Assembly: GCF_013368755.1 (NCBI RefSeq)
Contig: NC_049561.1
Span: forward strand, 6,696,001-6,760,000
Source: Talaromyces rugulosus
Lineage: Eukaryota > Ascomycota > Eurotiomycetes > Eurotiales > Trichocomaceae
Direction: 5' to 3'
DNA length: 64,000 bases
A program made the translations under genes and the position numbers. The notes beneath the pieces are model-generated. The model was not told where the DNA came from. It saw nothing but the letters and a program-made list of their open reading frames with translations, and did no database searches. Shown one piece after another: positions 47,021-58,700 of this stretch. Numbering within the stretch: the first letter of the stretch is position 1; each line of letters begins with the position of its first letter.

Positions 47021-48169
47021 CTAATTCTCGTCCCCGATTATCTTCCACTCCTCCAGGAAGCTGTCCTCAAAGTCTTTCCTAGTTTTCTTGGGAACCCATC
47101 CAATCTTTCGCGACAAGTTGGCCCTCGTTTGTGAGTGAGAGGCAAATCCAAGTTCAGCAACCTCGGGCGGATTTTTAACTGCCTTTGCACCATTTTCTAA
47201 AGTTTCTTCCCTTACTTCATCTGAAGACAGAAAACCGGTCTCTTTACCTGTCTTCGCAATCCTCTCCGACACCTCGTGCCACGTGTGATTACCTGTTTCG
47301 CTAAAATATATCCCTTGTCTATTGGAAGGCAGCTCGTCTCCTTTCAAAATTCGGGAAATGACAAGCTCGTATAGCTCAGTCAAGTCTTCGATGTGAACGT
47401 GGTCCCACTGCCCCCTGCCTTCACCGATGACAGTTGTGAACCCCTGGCGCTTCGCAGCACGCATGATGGCATCAATTTGGATAGAAGTGCGGTTGAAGAA
47501 CCCACTACCGATACCGTAAATGGTAGGCGACATGATTATATACGTCTTAATCTTTGCAGCTTCGCCATTTTGGACAACGACAATGTCGGTCGTGCGTTGT
47601 GCATATTTTTCCAGGTTTTCTCGGTAAATCTCGTACGCAAAAACATCTTCTTCATCGGAAAAGACTCGTGTTTCGGTATAAGTTTTAGTGATGGGACGGT
47701 CACCGAGACTCGATGTTCCCGATGTCTACATCACTCATGTCAATGCCTGTCATTGGAGAGTTTATGGGAGGGGAATCATACGTGGATGAGATGTACTGGG
47801 CTTCCTGTTACTTTTTGCCTTTCGGCCAAACCATCGATGATGGCTTCGGCTGATTGATGATGAAAAGCACTGGCTGAGTTGACGACAATATCATGTTCGC
47901 TCGCTGCCTTCTTTATTGCGTCTGTGTCATCTAGCCCTGAAAACAAGATCACGTTCAACCCTTTTTGCTCTAGCAAGCTAATTTGTTCTGGATTCCGAAC
48001 AAGGACAGAAATTTTCAAGTCTTTGATAAATGGATTTTTTGAAGCCAATAAAGTTGAAAGAATAGAGCCGCCACTATAGGGGTGTCAATAATTTCAATGC
48101 AGGGAAACTGCGTTAAGAAAAAAAGACTTACATGTATCCGGTGGAACCGGTAATAAGGAGGCTTGTCAT
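47021..48169 (-). CDS. NAD(P)-dependent epimerase/dehydratase-like SDR
   Basis: Exons 48169-48132, 48073-47782 and 47725-47021 give 344 aa. The nucleotide-binding motif TGSTGYIGGSIL spans the first intron. DIVVNSASA, LIHTSGTSSLGD and a Tyr in YETRVFSDEEDVFAYEIY-like sequence follow in the usual order of extended or atypical short-chain dehydrogenases; a canonical YxxxK is not obvious. The C-terminal part (MSPTIYGIGSG, DHVHIEDLTELYELVI) is typical of fungal NAD-dependent epimerase-like proteins of unknown substrate. It sits alone between repeats, and no pathway partner is adjacent. Confidence 0.88.
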
Positions 48170-49075
48170 AGTGGTAAACTTGTGCTAGTTTGTAGATTAA
48201 GCTTTGGAATAATATAGAACGGTACTAAGGTGCTAATTTTGTAGAAGTGTTAAAAGGTCTGTCCGATTATTTTACCCCTCGTTTTCTATTACACAATCCA
48301 CTAATCTCGCTTAACCCTTCCTGATATTTTCCTTGGCGTAAATCGAAGCCTTGGTCGTTTGCATCGGGATTAGTCGGATATGCGTCATAATTTTAGCGTA
48401 GAGCCTAAAAATCAAGGTTCTTAAAGTGTTGGATACTCCGATCACCGATGTCATGCCTTCAGCTGACCCAACTAGAGCCCCCTCCTTCGTTGTACGGCCG
48501 AGCTGCTGAAAGAATAGTTTCTTGTTGCCCCCTTCATGACCTTATCTTTTTGTATGGCCACAAATGCACCTTTTCACGTCTAGGTTTTAGAAGCTTGATA
48601 ATCATCGTGCTGGAGTTTGATCCCATCGGTCCGGCATCGTTTGTCAATAGCCATGAATTTGTCCCAAGTAATATTCGAAAGCGACATGTAAACACTAGCA
48701 TCTGAGTCTTGAAGATTTTATTTCGCTCATGGGCTAGTTTTGCGAACTGTTCGAATCCGAAATAGTATGGTATAGGTAGTTACTCCTTGATCAGAGCAAG
48801 TGTAGAAGAATCCATTTCGGTTGGTTCTGGTTGAAGGTCTGGCTATCCCGATGCCATATTTTGTCGCGCACGTCCTCGTTTTCATGGCCCGGAAGACGTA
48901 GCCTGACGTAAACGAGATTAGTTGGCAATCATGGATCCCTAGTTCAGGCAGCAACATACAAGAAAGCTAGATCACGTTGTACAGCGATAGTTTTCGACCG
49001 ACAATAGAGCGAGATCCAAAGATGATAGCACCTAGTTGTTTGTGCCTGCGAAGGAAAGACCGGCTGAGCCACTGA
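48170..49075. other. 0.9-kb gap, no supported gene
   Basis: Upstream of the epimerase gene. Short frames (48448-48705 plus, 48727-48957 minus) show no domain features or good start context. Left edge of the repeat-rich island. Confidence 0.5.
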
Positions 49076-49564
49076 ACTCCTGCCACCTTATGGCGCTGCC
49101 TTCAACTTCCTTCGATTCATATCCCCAATCTGAGAGCTGCGTTATGTTCACCAATTGGTCCAAACGCGTCCAAGGTCAACCAGGTTCAAGACAGCGATAG
49201 AGAAATGACGATTGAGTCATACTTGTATCGAACAAACCCGTACAGATCCTCGACGATCCCATATCTCCCGCCTTATCCTGTTGAAATCACGGAGGTTCTA
49301 GAGGAGAACTTCTAACCCCACTATACGCGGATTGAAGAGATATTATACTAGCATGGATTTCCAAACATCCACAGTTTAGTAGAAAGAGCCAACTCCTACT
49401 CCCCTAAGGGGAGGTTCCAAGTCGTGAAGATGTCAAAGCCGAAGTATTCTAGCGGCGAGACTCCCAAGAAGGTCTTTCTGATAACATTCTTTGATGGCGG
49501 ACTCCCGAGGCAGCTGAATCTCGTAATTCACGCACTCTCTTGCGCGGAGAGTCGGGTGCGTTAG
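49076..49564 (+). pseudogene. decayed coding frame with two in-frame stops, family not recognised
   Basis: A 163-codon plus-strand frame is open apart from TAA at 49313 and TAG at 49349. Around them it reads coding-like: TIESYLYRTNPYRSS, IPYLPPYPVEITEV, then HGFPNIHSLVERANSY and GRFQVVKMSKP. Both stops could come from CAA and CAG by C-to-T change, the pattern left by repeat-induced point mutation. The family is not recognised. An opposing minus-strand frame (49433-49831) is less coding-like. It may be a relic of a repeat or of a gene fragment. Confidence 0.35.
49121..49184. repeat. direct repeat copy 1 (pair at 50861)
   Basis: A segment of 64 bp starting ATCCCC and ending CAACCAGG matches 50861-50922 at most positions, including an exact block GGTCCAAACGCGTCCAAGG. 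The copies are 1.74 kb apart in the same direction and flank the foldback element. Confidence 0.75.
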
Positions 49565-49978
49565 TAACGGGTCGCGAGGGCCTCGCCGTGCACGCGTATC
49601 AGGGGGTCGTAGCCATCCAGGGAACGCGTCGCCATCCATTGTGAAGCTCGGGATGTTGTAGGAAATTCTCCAGAAAAAGTAGATAAACGAAGAACCAAAG
49701 TGCTGATTGTGAGATTGACTGGAGGATGTGGTAAGGATGAGGTTGGGAGATTCACAAAGAAAAGTGAGGATGAAGGAAGGAATTCCCTGCAAGAACAATA
49801 GAGGAAATTTGGGGTTCCCGGATACCTTCAAAACACCACCAGGAGACGTTTCAGGGGGGTTTTGACACCGTAATTAATTTGGAAACGTTTTCCAGAAACT
49901 ACACATGCACCACAGACCTGCGCGCACACTGATTTGACGCGCCTGAGAAACCTGCAAGCTGGTTAGTGAGGCCATATA

Positions 49979-50002
49979 GGGGGGGGGGGGGGGGGGGGGG
50001 GG
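49979..50002. repeat. 24-base G homopolymer
   Basis: An uninterrupted G run after GAGGCCATATA. A similar context (TTAGTGAGGCC, then seven G, then TTGAC) recurs at about 50052-50074, so the tract sits in a local duplication of TTAGTGAGGCC...GGTTGAC. The exact length may be unreliable in sequencing. Confidence 0.8.
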
Positions 50003-50087
50003 TTGACAACGTACTGAGGAAGCTTGCAGCGAGGCCACTGCGCGTACTGATTAGTGAGGCCTGGGGGGGTTGACGTTGGTGCGAAGC

Positions 50088-50512
50088 TGTCGACAGTAAG
50101 TCGGTGGAATCAGGTCACTTGACCGCGCTTCTCCAGAAGAAGCACCGCTTGCACACAAAATAAATTTCCCCCTAGATAGCTTCAAGTCTTCTAAGTAATT
50201 TAATAATAATATTCGTTCATATTCTGAAGCTTTATGCAACTTCTAGCTTGTCTTGTCGTATCCGATAGAAGGCCGGCTCTATATATATATAAGAGGGTGA
50301 TGTTGAGATATATATAAAGGTAAAGCGTCAATTGTGTCGGATACGACAAGCCAGAGGTGAATAAAGCTTCAAAACATGAACGAAGAATAATTATTGAATT
50401 ACTTGAAAAGACTTGAAGCCATCTAGGGGGGGAAATTTCCTTTGTGTGCAAGCGGTGCTTCTTCTGGAGAAGCGCGGTCAGGTGACCTAATTCTACCGAC
50501 TTACTGTTGACA
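50088..50512. mobile_element. 425-bp foldback element with arms of about 180 bp
   Basis: The left arm (50088-50270) begins TGTCGACAGTAAGTCGGT; the right arm (about 50330-50512) ends ACCGACTTACTGTTGACA and is its reverse complement with scattered changes along the whole arm. Shared blocks include GCGCTTCTCCAGAAGAAGC, CCGCTTGCACACAAA and GCTTGTCGTATCCGA. A spacer of about 60 bp with ATATATATA and GTGATGTTGAG lies in the middle. There is no coding capacity. This is a MITE-like foldback; its transposase family is not clear and no target duplication could be fixed. Confidence 0.85.
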
Positions 50513-50860
50513 AATTGTACGTAGGTAAATATTATGTGGTTTGTTTACACTATTCCTACATGTATTTAGGAAGGAACGTGTGGGAACGCGTCAAAAAAAG
50601 ACCAAAAAAAACCATTTGACACCCCTTGAAAACGTCTTCAAAATCGGGACGTCTCTAAATTTTGATACGTTTTGTAAATACAGATATGAATTATAATGCA
50701 TCACTTATTATTTAACGTTTTTTTTTGGAAAATAACCGTATTTGACACGTCTTTTACCCGCAGATACGGGTATTAAACGTCTCCCTATTTCAAAACATTT
50801 CCACCACCAGGCTTTTGGTGTTCAAGAAACCCCCTTTCCCGCTATTGTTCCTCAATTCAG

Positions 50861-50922
50861 ATCCCCCATCTGAGATGCGTTATCTTCACAAATTGGTCCA
50901 AACGCGTCCAAGGCCAACCAGG
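50861..50922. repeat. direct repeat copy 2 (pair at 49121)
   Basis: Second copy of the 64-bp unit, 62 bp long here. It lacks the downstream coding-like sequence that follows copy 1, so the two copies diverge right after CAACCAGG. Confidence 0.75.
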
Positions 50923-50929
50923 GCGGAAC

Positions 50930-51548
50930 CGTTTGTCGGCAGACCGCCCGGCATGACCATAATAATGCCACATTATGATATAAGATAGATACTAGTTTTA
51001 TATCATATTTTCTTTAATAAATTTCAAGTAGATTATATATAATATAGTTCTATTATGTATATTAATGCTACTGCATACATATTCTACTCCCTTATTTTAT
51101 ACATACATTATTCCGCTAATTGCTCTCGATTAATCATTCTTAACTATTATTCTTTATCTCTAACACTGTTTTTTCTATTAGCTATCTATCTATACAATTA
51201 ATAATATATATATGTACGTATGCTTGCTTAGAAGCAAGCAAGATCATGGTTGGCTGAATTACATGTATCAAGCTGGTCATTGCCATATCTATAACCCGAT
51301 GCCCCTCCGTTGGACATAAAAGAACAGGTGTTTGCTTCTCAGATCTTGTTTGCTTGTATACTTTGCTCTACACTCACACACTTTCAATCTATTGATACTG
51401 GTTCCTTATCTAGAGTATGTACACTTCTGTCTAGCTCTGCTTTACATCCGCTGAAATTGACCAAACCATGACAGTCATTCCATACAGAAAATGTAGACTG
51501 TAGAAGCGAAGGCCATTTCGCAGCGTTGAAATTGACGAGAAATTCTTT
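50930..51548. other. AT-rich tract and 3' flank of FAD oxidoreductase
   Basis: 50960-51230 is strongly AT-rich with TATAT words, as in relics of RIP-mutated repeats. No gene is supported. The rest is the 3' flank of the minus-strand oxidoreductase gene. Confidence 0.55.
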
Positions 51549-54117
51549 TTACAAGGCTTGTGCAGCAGCTTTTCCAGCAAGTCGACCGAATGTGAGACAG
51601 CGGAGTGCGCTGTTGCATGGTGGGTCTACAATGATTGTCAGTATGTTATGAGCTTTTTTAAGTTGGGGGGGGGAGAGAGGTAGGTTTCCAAGTAAAAGCC
51701 TGTCGCAGCAAAAAGTTGAACGTTGGCAAGAGTCCACTCTCATGAAACGGAGATAAACATACTCTGTTTGATCGTCAGTATGATATAAAGAGGGGCGAAC
51801 ATTGCGAGCTTACTTCATTGTAGTAGAGCCCGCTCAGTTCACCAGCGCAGTAAAGACCTGAATTAAATGTCAATCAATCTCACGCGAAAATCATACAAAC
51901 ACGTTTTTGTCACTGATAGGGCCAGAAACTCACCGGGAATAGGGGCACCAGTCATAGACATCACTCGGGAATCAAGATCAACTTTCAGGCCGCCAAAGGT
52001 GAATACAACTTTCGCAGTCAATGGATAGCTTGAAGTTCATTAGTAACAGTCATCTTTGAGAGCTGCATGGAATTTTGAGTACATCTTACCCGTAGAATGG
52101 TGCTACTTTGATCGGGTTTGCCCAATTAGTCTTGTTGGGCGTCAGACCGTTGGTCCTTTTACCGTCAAGAATCATGGGGTCGAACTCTTTGTTATCAATC
52201 CTGCTCCTAGTTAAGGCAACGATCTTTAAAATCTGTTATAGCCCCCACTCACGAGGAATTGTACTCATCCAACGTCTGCTTCAAATCTTGAGGGTTGAGG
52301 CCAAGCTTTCCAGCAAGTTCCTCAATCGTGTCACCCTGTTCCGGTTCCAGATCAGTTGTATCGTAAACCCAGCCAGGTCTGAAGCGGTCCATGATTGGGG
52401 CGTCGCTGATGCTTTAGCTTCAGTGAGTCAAATGAACCCGAATACATGTGGGACTCGCTAGCTCACAAGTATGCCTTTTGATTTTGATCTAATATGCCAT
52501 TATTATTAACGGTGGCTTTTGAATCCTCAAATTTTTCTTACCTACCTCGCCATGTTTCGTAAGCAATGACTTCACAAGTTGCAAAAAGTCTGCATTTGTT
52601 AGTCTGCCATCTGTATTCCTTGGAGAAGAAACGTACGAGCGATTTCCTTCGTCGTAAAATCGCTTGCAATGTCTAAGTGGACGAAATAAGTCTATTCACC
52701 ATCACACAGAGGATAATTTTCAACCTACTCGTTCACCACAATACCAAAGCTGTGGCCCCAGACAGTTGCCTCTGGCTTTGAAGAGCGTGTGTCCACAAGC
52801 TCGCACTGCCATAGTTTAGTGATATTCGCTCGTGGCACGGAGCATACTCACATGCAGCCCATGGAAAGAGCCCGCAGTTGCAGCGCCGACTTGTAAACCC
52901 ATCGTGAGACCATAACCGGTGTTGTACTTGAGACCTGGGGCAACTAGCCCTAGCTGCTCGGATCTAGGCCCGACATATCGTCCCATCCTTTCAGAAGCTT
53001 AGTCCTAGGCCTTTCGAGAAGGCTTACATTGCACTCACATTTCTCTATTTCCTTCAAAACCACCGCAAGAGAGCATAACTTGCTTGCCAAAAACCCGGGA
53101 AAAGTAGCCATCGTTCTTTCGAACCCTGACCCCATGAATAGTGCCGTCGTCCACTGTTAAGAGTTGCTCCGCATTTGTCTCCCACATGATATCCACATTG
53201 GGAAACGATAAAATATGCTCTAATAGTTTGAGAATGATGGCGTAGCCGCCTCCCTTTTTACAATGATTAGAAGCTGAACAGGACACTATGCGCTGATTAT
53301 ACTTACATCGCCCTTAGAAAAATTCTGGTCTAAATGCGCGTTAGGGTTGATCTTTATTTAGGACGGAACCATCTAGGAAACTTACCAGTATGAAATCCGA
53401 GGTAAACGTTCTTCTCAGTCTGGTGCTGGACCTTGACGCCGTCTGCCGTGAAAAGTCAGATATAATTCCGATTAAGATATCGGGAATCTGTTTACGGTCA
53501 AGCAGGAACTGAACTGTATAAGGAACTTCTCTTTCCAGTTTCTCGCAATATGCCTGGTCAGCGAGTCCGTTGCTGCTATGGTCAGAATATATTAGGCTAC
53601 ACGGGGCACGACCGCGAACCTGACGAGCTAAATGTCGGTGAGTCGTAGCGAACTTGAAAATCATTCTCAAATTGCTCACCTTCATTTCATTCTTGAAATT
53701 GCTGTCCAAATTGTTGTCTGCACAGGGGATCAGCATGGCCTTTATCACAACTGTAGTTCTTTCGCAACGCACTCTTGTCCAGTCGAAAGAACGCCGGTGT
53801 CCATCTACAACTTCTTGTCAGCTCACGCACTTCTCAGCATCTCCAATACATAGGGCGTCACACCTGCTAGCCCCGCATCGTTCTCCCTCTTTACCAGCCT
53901 CAATCAATGCTACTGTGGGCATCTTTCCCAAGTCTTTGGCATGTTCGAGGAAGTTCAGAGTGGTCATACACCCCTATTTGGCAAGGTTACCGTGTTAATC
54001 AATTTGCCTTCGCTCACTGTTTCACAAACTTACAGCAAAGCCAGAGCCAATCACGATAAGATCATATTTTGTGAGTGCCCCAGACGATCTGGTGTTGACA
54101 CTACCGTTATCTTCCAT
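51549..54117 (-). CDS. FAD-dependent oxidoreductase, fumarate reductase/3-ketosteroid dehydrogenase superfamily
   Basis: At least 17 exons were traced on the minus strand: 54117-54034, 53973-53864, 53804-53773, 53717-53680, 53619-53496, 53442-53386, 53329-53307, 53253-53039, 52987-52852, 52805-52729, 52672-52637, 52589-52546, 52488-52467, 52411-52253, 52206-52090, 52028-51934, 51857-51814, then a last exon ending at 51549; about 490-500 aa. The FAD motif is DLIVIGSGFAGC; later VALIEAGKEGERCGAS, GGGYAIILKLLEHI, MLSCGGFEGN, RFYDEG, and a C-terminal GLYCAGELSGLYYNE flavin loop are all typical. The enzymes transfer hydride to or from alpha,beta-unsaturated acids or ketones. The joint after EMK (exon 4/5) and the final intron are uncertain: the last acceptor at GTAG is out of phase by one base, so an extra exon or a lesion is possible. 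Confidence 0.8.
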
Positions 54118-55943
54118 GATCGAATGTTTGTCTGCTTTGTTCTCCGTGTTTGTTTATTTTAATGAAGCGGTATAGTCTCTGCAAGGAATACAGAGACGCG
54201 ATAAATTATATCCAAAGGGGAAGTGACAACTTTTTGAGTGTCTCTCTCTTTATCCGCTAGCGAAAAACGCCACGCGGCGCGGAGTTCGGGGGGAGATAGG
54301 GAAAAATCAGAATCGGCTTACAGAATCATTGAGTCCGGACCCAGCTGGCGAGAAGGAAAATCTCCTCGGAAGCGTGATATCATTGAAGAGCTGTGATTCC
54401 TGTAGTAAAACTTAGATGGTAAGGTCCTATCCTATCTCCCCGTCGGAACATACTGGCTTGGTATTGTCATGGCCGGATCTATCGGTACGCTCGGAACGTT
54501 TACCTCAAGATTACTTTTGGTTTTACTTGGAAAACACCATAGGTGGTTTGATGTATCTCTACTCAGACAGTCAAATTGGACGTACAAGCCCCAAATTGGA
54601 GAAGAAATTCATGGTCTCCAATTTGGAGATAAGTGGAGATTTGTTGGATTCTGGATCCGGCGTGGTCATGTCAGCTAATGCGGCCCAGACTGATAAAGAG
54701 CCTAATGTACCTAGGAAAACATCATGCATGCGGCTGTGCCAAATATGTGACGAGATATGGCGACCTGTTACAATTGCAAATTGAATTGGCAACAAACTGA
54801 CCTTATCTCTGATCGCTTTTTCCACATTAAGATTACTTTTGCTCATTTTCTTCCATTCAGGATTCATCTATGCCAAACTACTTGGAGGCTCACGGAGCGA
54901 GATATAGATTATGAGGTCCACATCTTGTCGGGTGATTGCAGGATGTGGTACTCATGGCAAGATAGTTGCCCCCAACAAGTGTGTGCAGATGCGGAATGGG
55001 CCACTTAGCAGTCTCAGTCTGATCACCCTGACGAATGTTTTCTTTTCAAACTGCTTCAGATCGAGAAACGGCCAAGGACGGTAGAGGGTTCGAATTTCTG
55101 ACTTGAGTAAGCCTTCCGATAACCTCCTTGGCCATTGCGATCACAGGTGGTCCAAGCTGGATTGTCATTAGTCCATAGACGTTATCTCTTTTTCTACGTA
55201 AGCCTGTGGGGGCACCCCCAATCAGAATCTGTCCGGGAGACGTTATAGAATAATGGGCGTGGGTACGTGTGTCTCATACGCGTGTGAAGAATTGCAGCAA
55301 CTTCAGGTTAAAGTTCTAGGCTTTCTCTACATGATTAGATCACCCTGATCTCGCAATGCTGAGACAAAGTCTCGAAAACTGAGGGGAGGCTTTTATTCCC
55401 CCGCTAATGGCCTCCGTGGAACAATTTTTTTTGCGGTCGTTGGTTCGATTATTCATAGCCCTTGACTGATGTTGGAGAGATATACAGAGCGTGGGGCGAG
55501 ATTTGCGGGCTATAGAAGCTTGATAGGTATCGAGCTTGATCAAACAATTTGGGAGGAGTGATGAGATATTCAACCATTAAACCTGACGCATCAACATCTC
55601 TGGATTCATATGCAACGGCGAAGTAGAGCTTCTATATAGTAGACGTTCTGTACCATGGAACTCTTGTAGATCCATTACACTGTCGCTTATTTTATTTTTA
55701 CTACTACAAGTAGCTATAGGATTACGTCTCTCGAAAGACACAATTAAAACACGTCATTCAATGACATACACTTCTTGCCAAAAGACCCACCATTGTTAGA
55801 TATTTTAAAATATAGGAGACGGAAGTATCTCGGTCAACTGATGAGGTTGTCCTTACATTATTCAAGTGTCTTGTTTTACTTTGTATTCTTGGGTCGATGA
55901 TGATCCTCAACTCATGTTGAAATTCATTTAAACCGTTTTCCCT
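54118..55943. other. 1.8-kb gap between oxidoreductase and regulator, no supported gene
   Basis: Holds the promoter of the FAD oxidoreductase at its left end and the 3' flank of the regulator gene at its right end. The longest frames (54416-54784 plus, 54571-54867 minus) have no recognisable domain. Nothing clear was found in between. Confidence 0.5.
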
Positions 55944-58700
55944 TCATTCTCCGCCGGCGCAAAGAATATTTTCAAGCACTTCCAGGTCTTGACTTGACAT
56001 CAATTCCCCTAAATCCATATAGGAAATTGGATCGGCAATATCAGAGGATAGGAGGTTGTCAGAGGATTCTGATAGCGAGTTTGATACGGCAGCGTCAAAA
56101 CTTGTCCGGTCTAGAGCTGTGTGAGATTGAGTTAGGCTTGTTGAGAAAAAAAAAAGAAAAAGAAAAAAAAAACAATACACAATACGCAACAATACGCAGC
56201 CTGTTGATGGGCCATGAAGATTTCTTAAGGGCATTGACCATTTCGCAGCGCGCATGGCGTCACAACTGTCTCCGGAAAGGCAAAGCAGAAGGTTCGACTT
56301 ACTTGGAGCATCCAAGATGACTGCAAGTTTCGAAAGATATTCAACACATCTTTCTATCACCCGATTACCAGGATCAAGTTGACACAATGCTTCGATCGCC
56401 TTGTCAATATACACTCGAGACCCATCCACCATGTCCCATCCCAAAGGGCTATCTTTTCGCTCCTTGGAAACTGTCATAAGACACCCAATAAGGACCAGCG
56501 CAGCATTGAAAGCTTAAACAGCGTTAGTATTATGCCATCCCTATAGAACATGGATCTGATTCTCGTATAGCTTGACTCACTGTAGTATAATGAATAGTTC
56601 CACGCACCCAAAAGCCGACGATATTGAGCTCCAGATGTCGTGATGCTATAGACCATAGAAATGATAGCGGTCGAAGACTCCACACAATTCTGCACACTTG
56701 CAAGGCCTAGAGGCAGCATTACCCTTCTGTCTTCGTTGGATATATCACTCGAATGCCAAAATGCCTGAAGGAAGCTCTCTAACCGGGGACGGTGCAAAAG
56801 GATTCGTAGGTTGTTGTAGCGAACAGATAAGACGATGTTGAATCGATGGTGAATGACAGATCCCGTAGTCAGCTTGCCAACATCCTCAGGTGTCACCAGG
56901 CCTTCCCAAATATGCAATTCAAGGGACGGCACAAGCTCAGTCCGCCATTTGTTGAGCTGGCGTTGTCCATCCAGAATGTGTGATATGGAATCTGTAGTGC
57001 TCGGTGAATTCTGAAAATCAAGATTCTGACCGTAGCAAAATTTCAATACATTGTACAAAATGGCATAAAGCTGTCTGTATTACCGTTAGCAGTCCGAAAA
57101 TGACAGCTCTGGAAAGCCTACATTGCAGCTGTAAAGAAATTGCCATCCAACTGAGTAGAAATACTCGTATCTGAGTTAGAGCTGAGCATTTGCACGTCTT
57201 TATTGGGTGCATCCAGACGTATAAATGACTGCGGTATAGAGCATGGGCGGCCGAAGGTCATGCTCAAAGTCCTAACATGACATAAATACACCAAGCATGA
57301 TTATACTGAGAAGTGTGGAAACGTACCGGTCTAATAGAACACAACCGTACCAAGTCCGCTTGCGAATCTCATGTTCCAGAGTAGAATATTTCAGGTTGGC
57401 ACTTGGGGAATGTATACCTAGCTGATAAGCAGTAGAGATAGCCAAGCTATGGGTAGTCCACGCTTGGGTTGACTTCTGGGTTCCTTGGAGGTATTGTCCC
57501 AGTATCAAAAGATATTGCACTGGTTTTAGAAAGTCAGTTTTGAAGATATGCTATAGTACCGGATTTATGGCCATTTGTAGTCCCTACTCACCCATCTCGA
57601 GACTTGCGTTACGCCTAGAGTCTCTATCACAGAGGCCATTAGCTCTCTGATAGTATATATCGGATTCTCGGATACGTTCCTTCGGCGGTATTTCATCATT
57701 TGTCGATAAGCTTGCGGAGATTGCGAGTATTATATTCAACAGCCCAAGCCATGTTCGGCTGATTTTGCTGAACCCTTCTTGCCGCATACTAAGATATGTC
57801 TCACAAAACGACATCTCGTGAATGAAGGGAAGCAGCTGGCCTGTCTTTTGAAAGTATTGTTGGATCAAGCTCCACGTTCGTTCTTCTGGTGGCAAAGCGT
57901 AAATATTGACATGAGTCGTGTCGCTACAATCTTTGGTTGAGATTCTTTGGTGCAAAGACGGAGCTTGAGACCGGCTCACACTCACCAAGCCTCCGCGCAT
58001 TCTGCGAGGTGACGATGCCGGTGAGGAGGAGATAATGTTTGAATTCCCTTTTTCCATCGCTCGAGACATATATTTGATGTAGGCTATGTTGGAGGAAGGA
58101 CCTTCGATGACTCTTTAAGCCAGGGCCATTGTTGGATGATGATGGAGGTCTTACCAAAAAAGCCGCACTCCTCTTCATCGGTGAAATACATTGCGCCCAT
58201 TCCGTCTATAGCATTCTCAGAGGCATCCACCTGTCCAAGTTCGGAGACACTATGGCCTGGGGAGTTACGCGTGCTACCCTCGGGTAGGCCCTCCGAAGCA
58301 ACCGAGGGAGCCACACCTTGTGCGCTTTTCAGATGCTCGACAGTTCTTTCAATGTCATCCAATCGCCTCTCTAAGCGCAAAATGTACCTGCCTCAATTAA
58401 CATTCTGTTTGTAAAACCATAGGTTGTGTTACATGAATAATACCTTCTGTCCCCGGTGAGATTGCTCAGAGATCCATCTTCCGAATACAAGCACTTGATC
58501 TGGAGTTCCTTGCATAGAGAGCACGGCGTTTCGCCTGTGCACTATTTTAATACAAAAAGTAAGCTTCGCAATACGGAAAAGACCATTTCTCTCTGTCCGA
58601 TTCACCGCTATGGATTACCTACTCGAGATTTCCGTTGCCGGCATGAACTGCAAGCCAGGGGAACTCTTCGTCGTTTCAGGCTTGGTGCAGCAGGCATCAT
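55944..58700 (-). CDS. sdrA: Zn2Cys6 transcription factor, SdrA-like regulator of weak-acid decarboxylation
   Basis: Nine exons (58700-58623, 58541-58444, 58387-58155, 58101-57592, 57519-57327, 57271-57122, 57074-56581, 56512-56303, 56116-55944) give 712 aa. The binuclear cluster is split by the first intron: ACSSCRQRKSR then CTGETPCSLCKELQIKC, an exact Cx2Cx6Cx5Cx2Cx6C. A short coiled coil follows (LERRLDDIERTVEHLK), then GMGAMYFTDEEECGFFG and the fungal-specific TF domain (RTWSLIQQYFQKTGQLLPFIHE, TWYGCVLLDRTLSMTFGRPCSIP). The C-terminus is acidic (SESSDNLLSSDIADPIS). The name rests on its place beside padA and fdcA: in A. niger SdrA activates both genes on sorbate and cinnamate. It is read parallel to padA. 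An upstream ATG-ATG pair leaves a one-codon choice of start. Confidence 0.85.

Noticed and set aside
49433..49831. 132-codon minus-strand open frame in the repeat island
   Set aside because: It opposes a more coding-like plus-strand frame, has no recognised motif, and lies in decayed repeat DNA.
54416..54867. Overlapping open frames on both strands upstream of the FAD gene
   Set aside because: No domain features, no sensible splice extension, and the two frames overlap each other.
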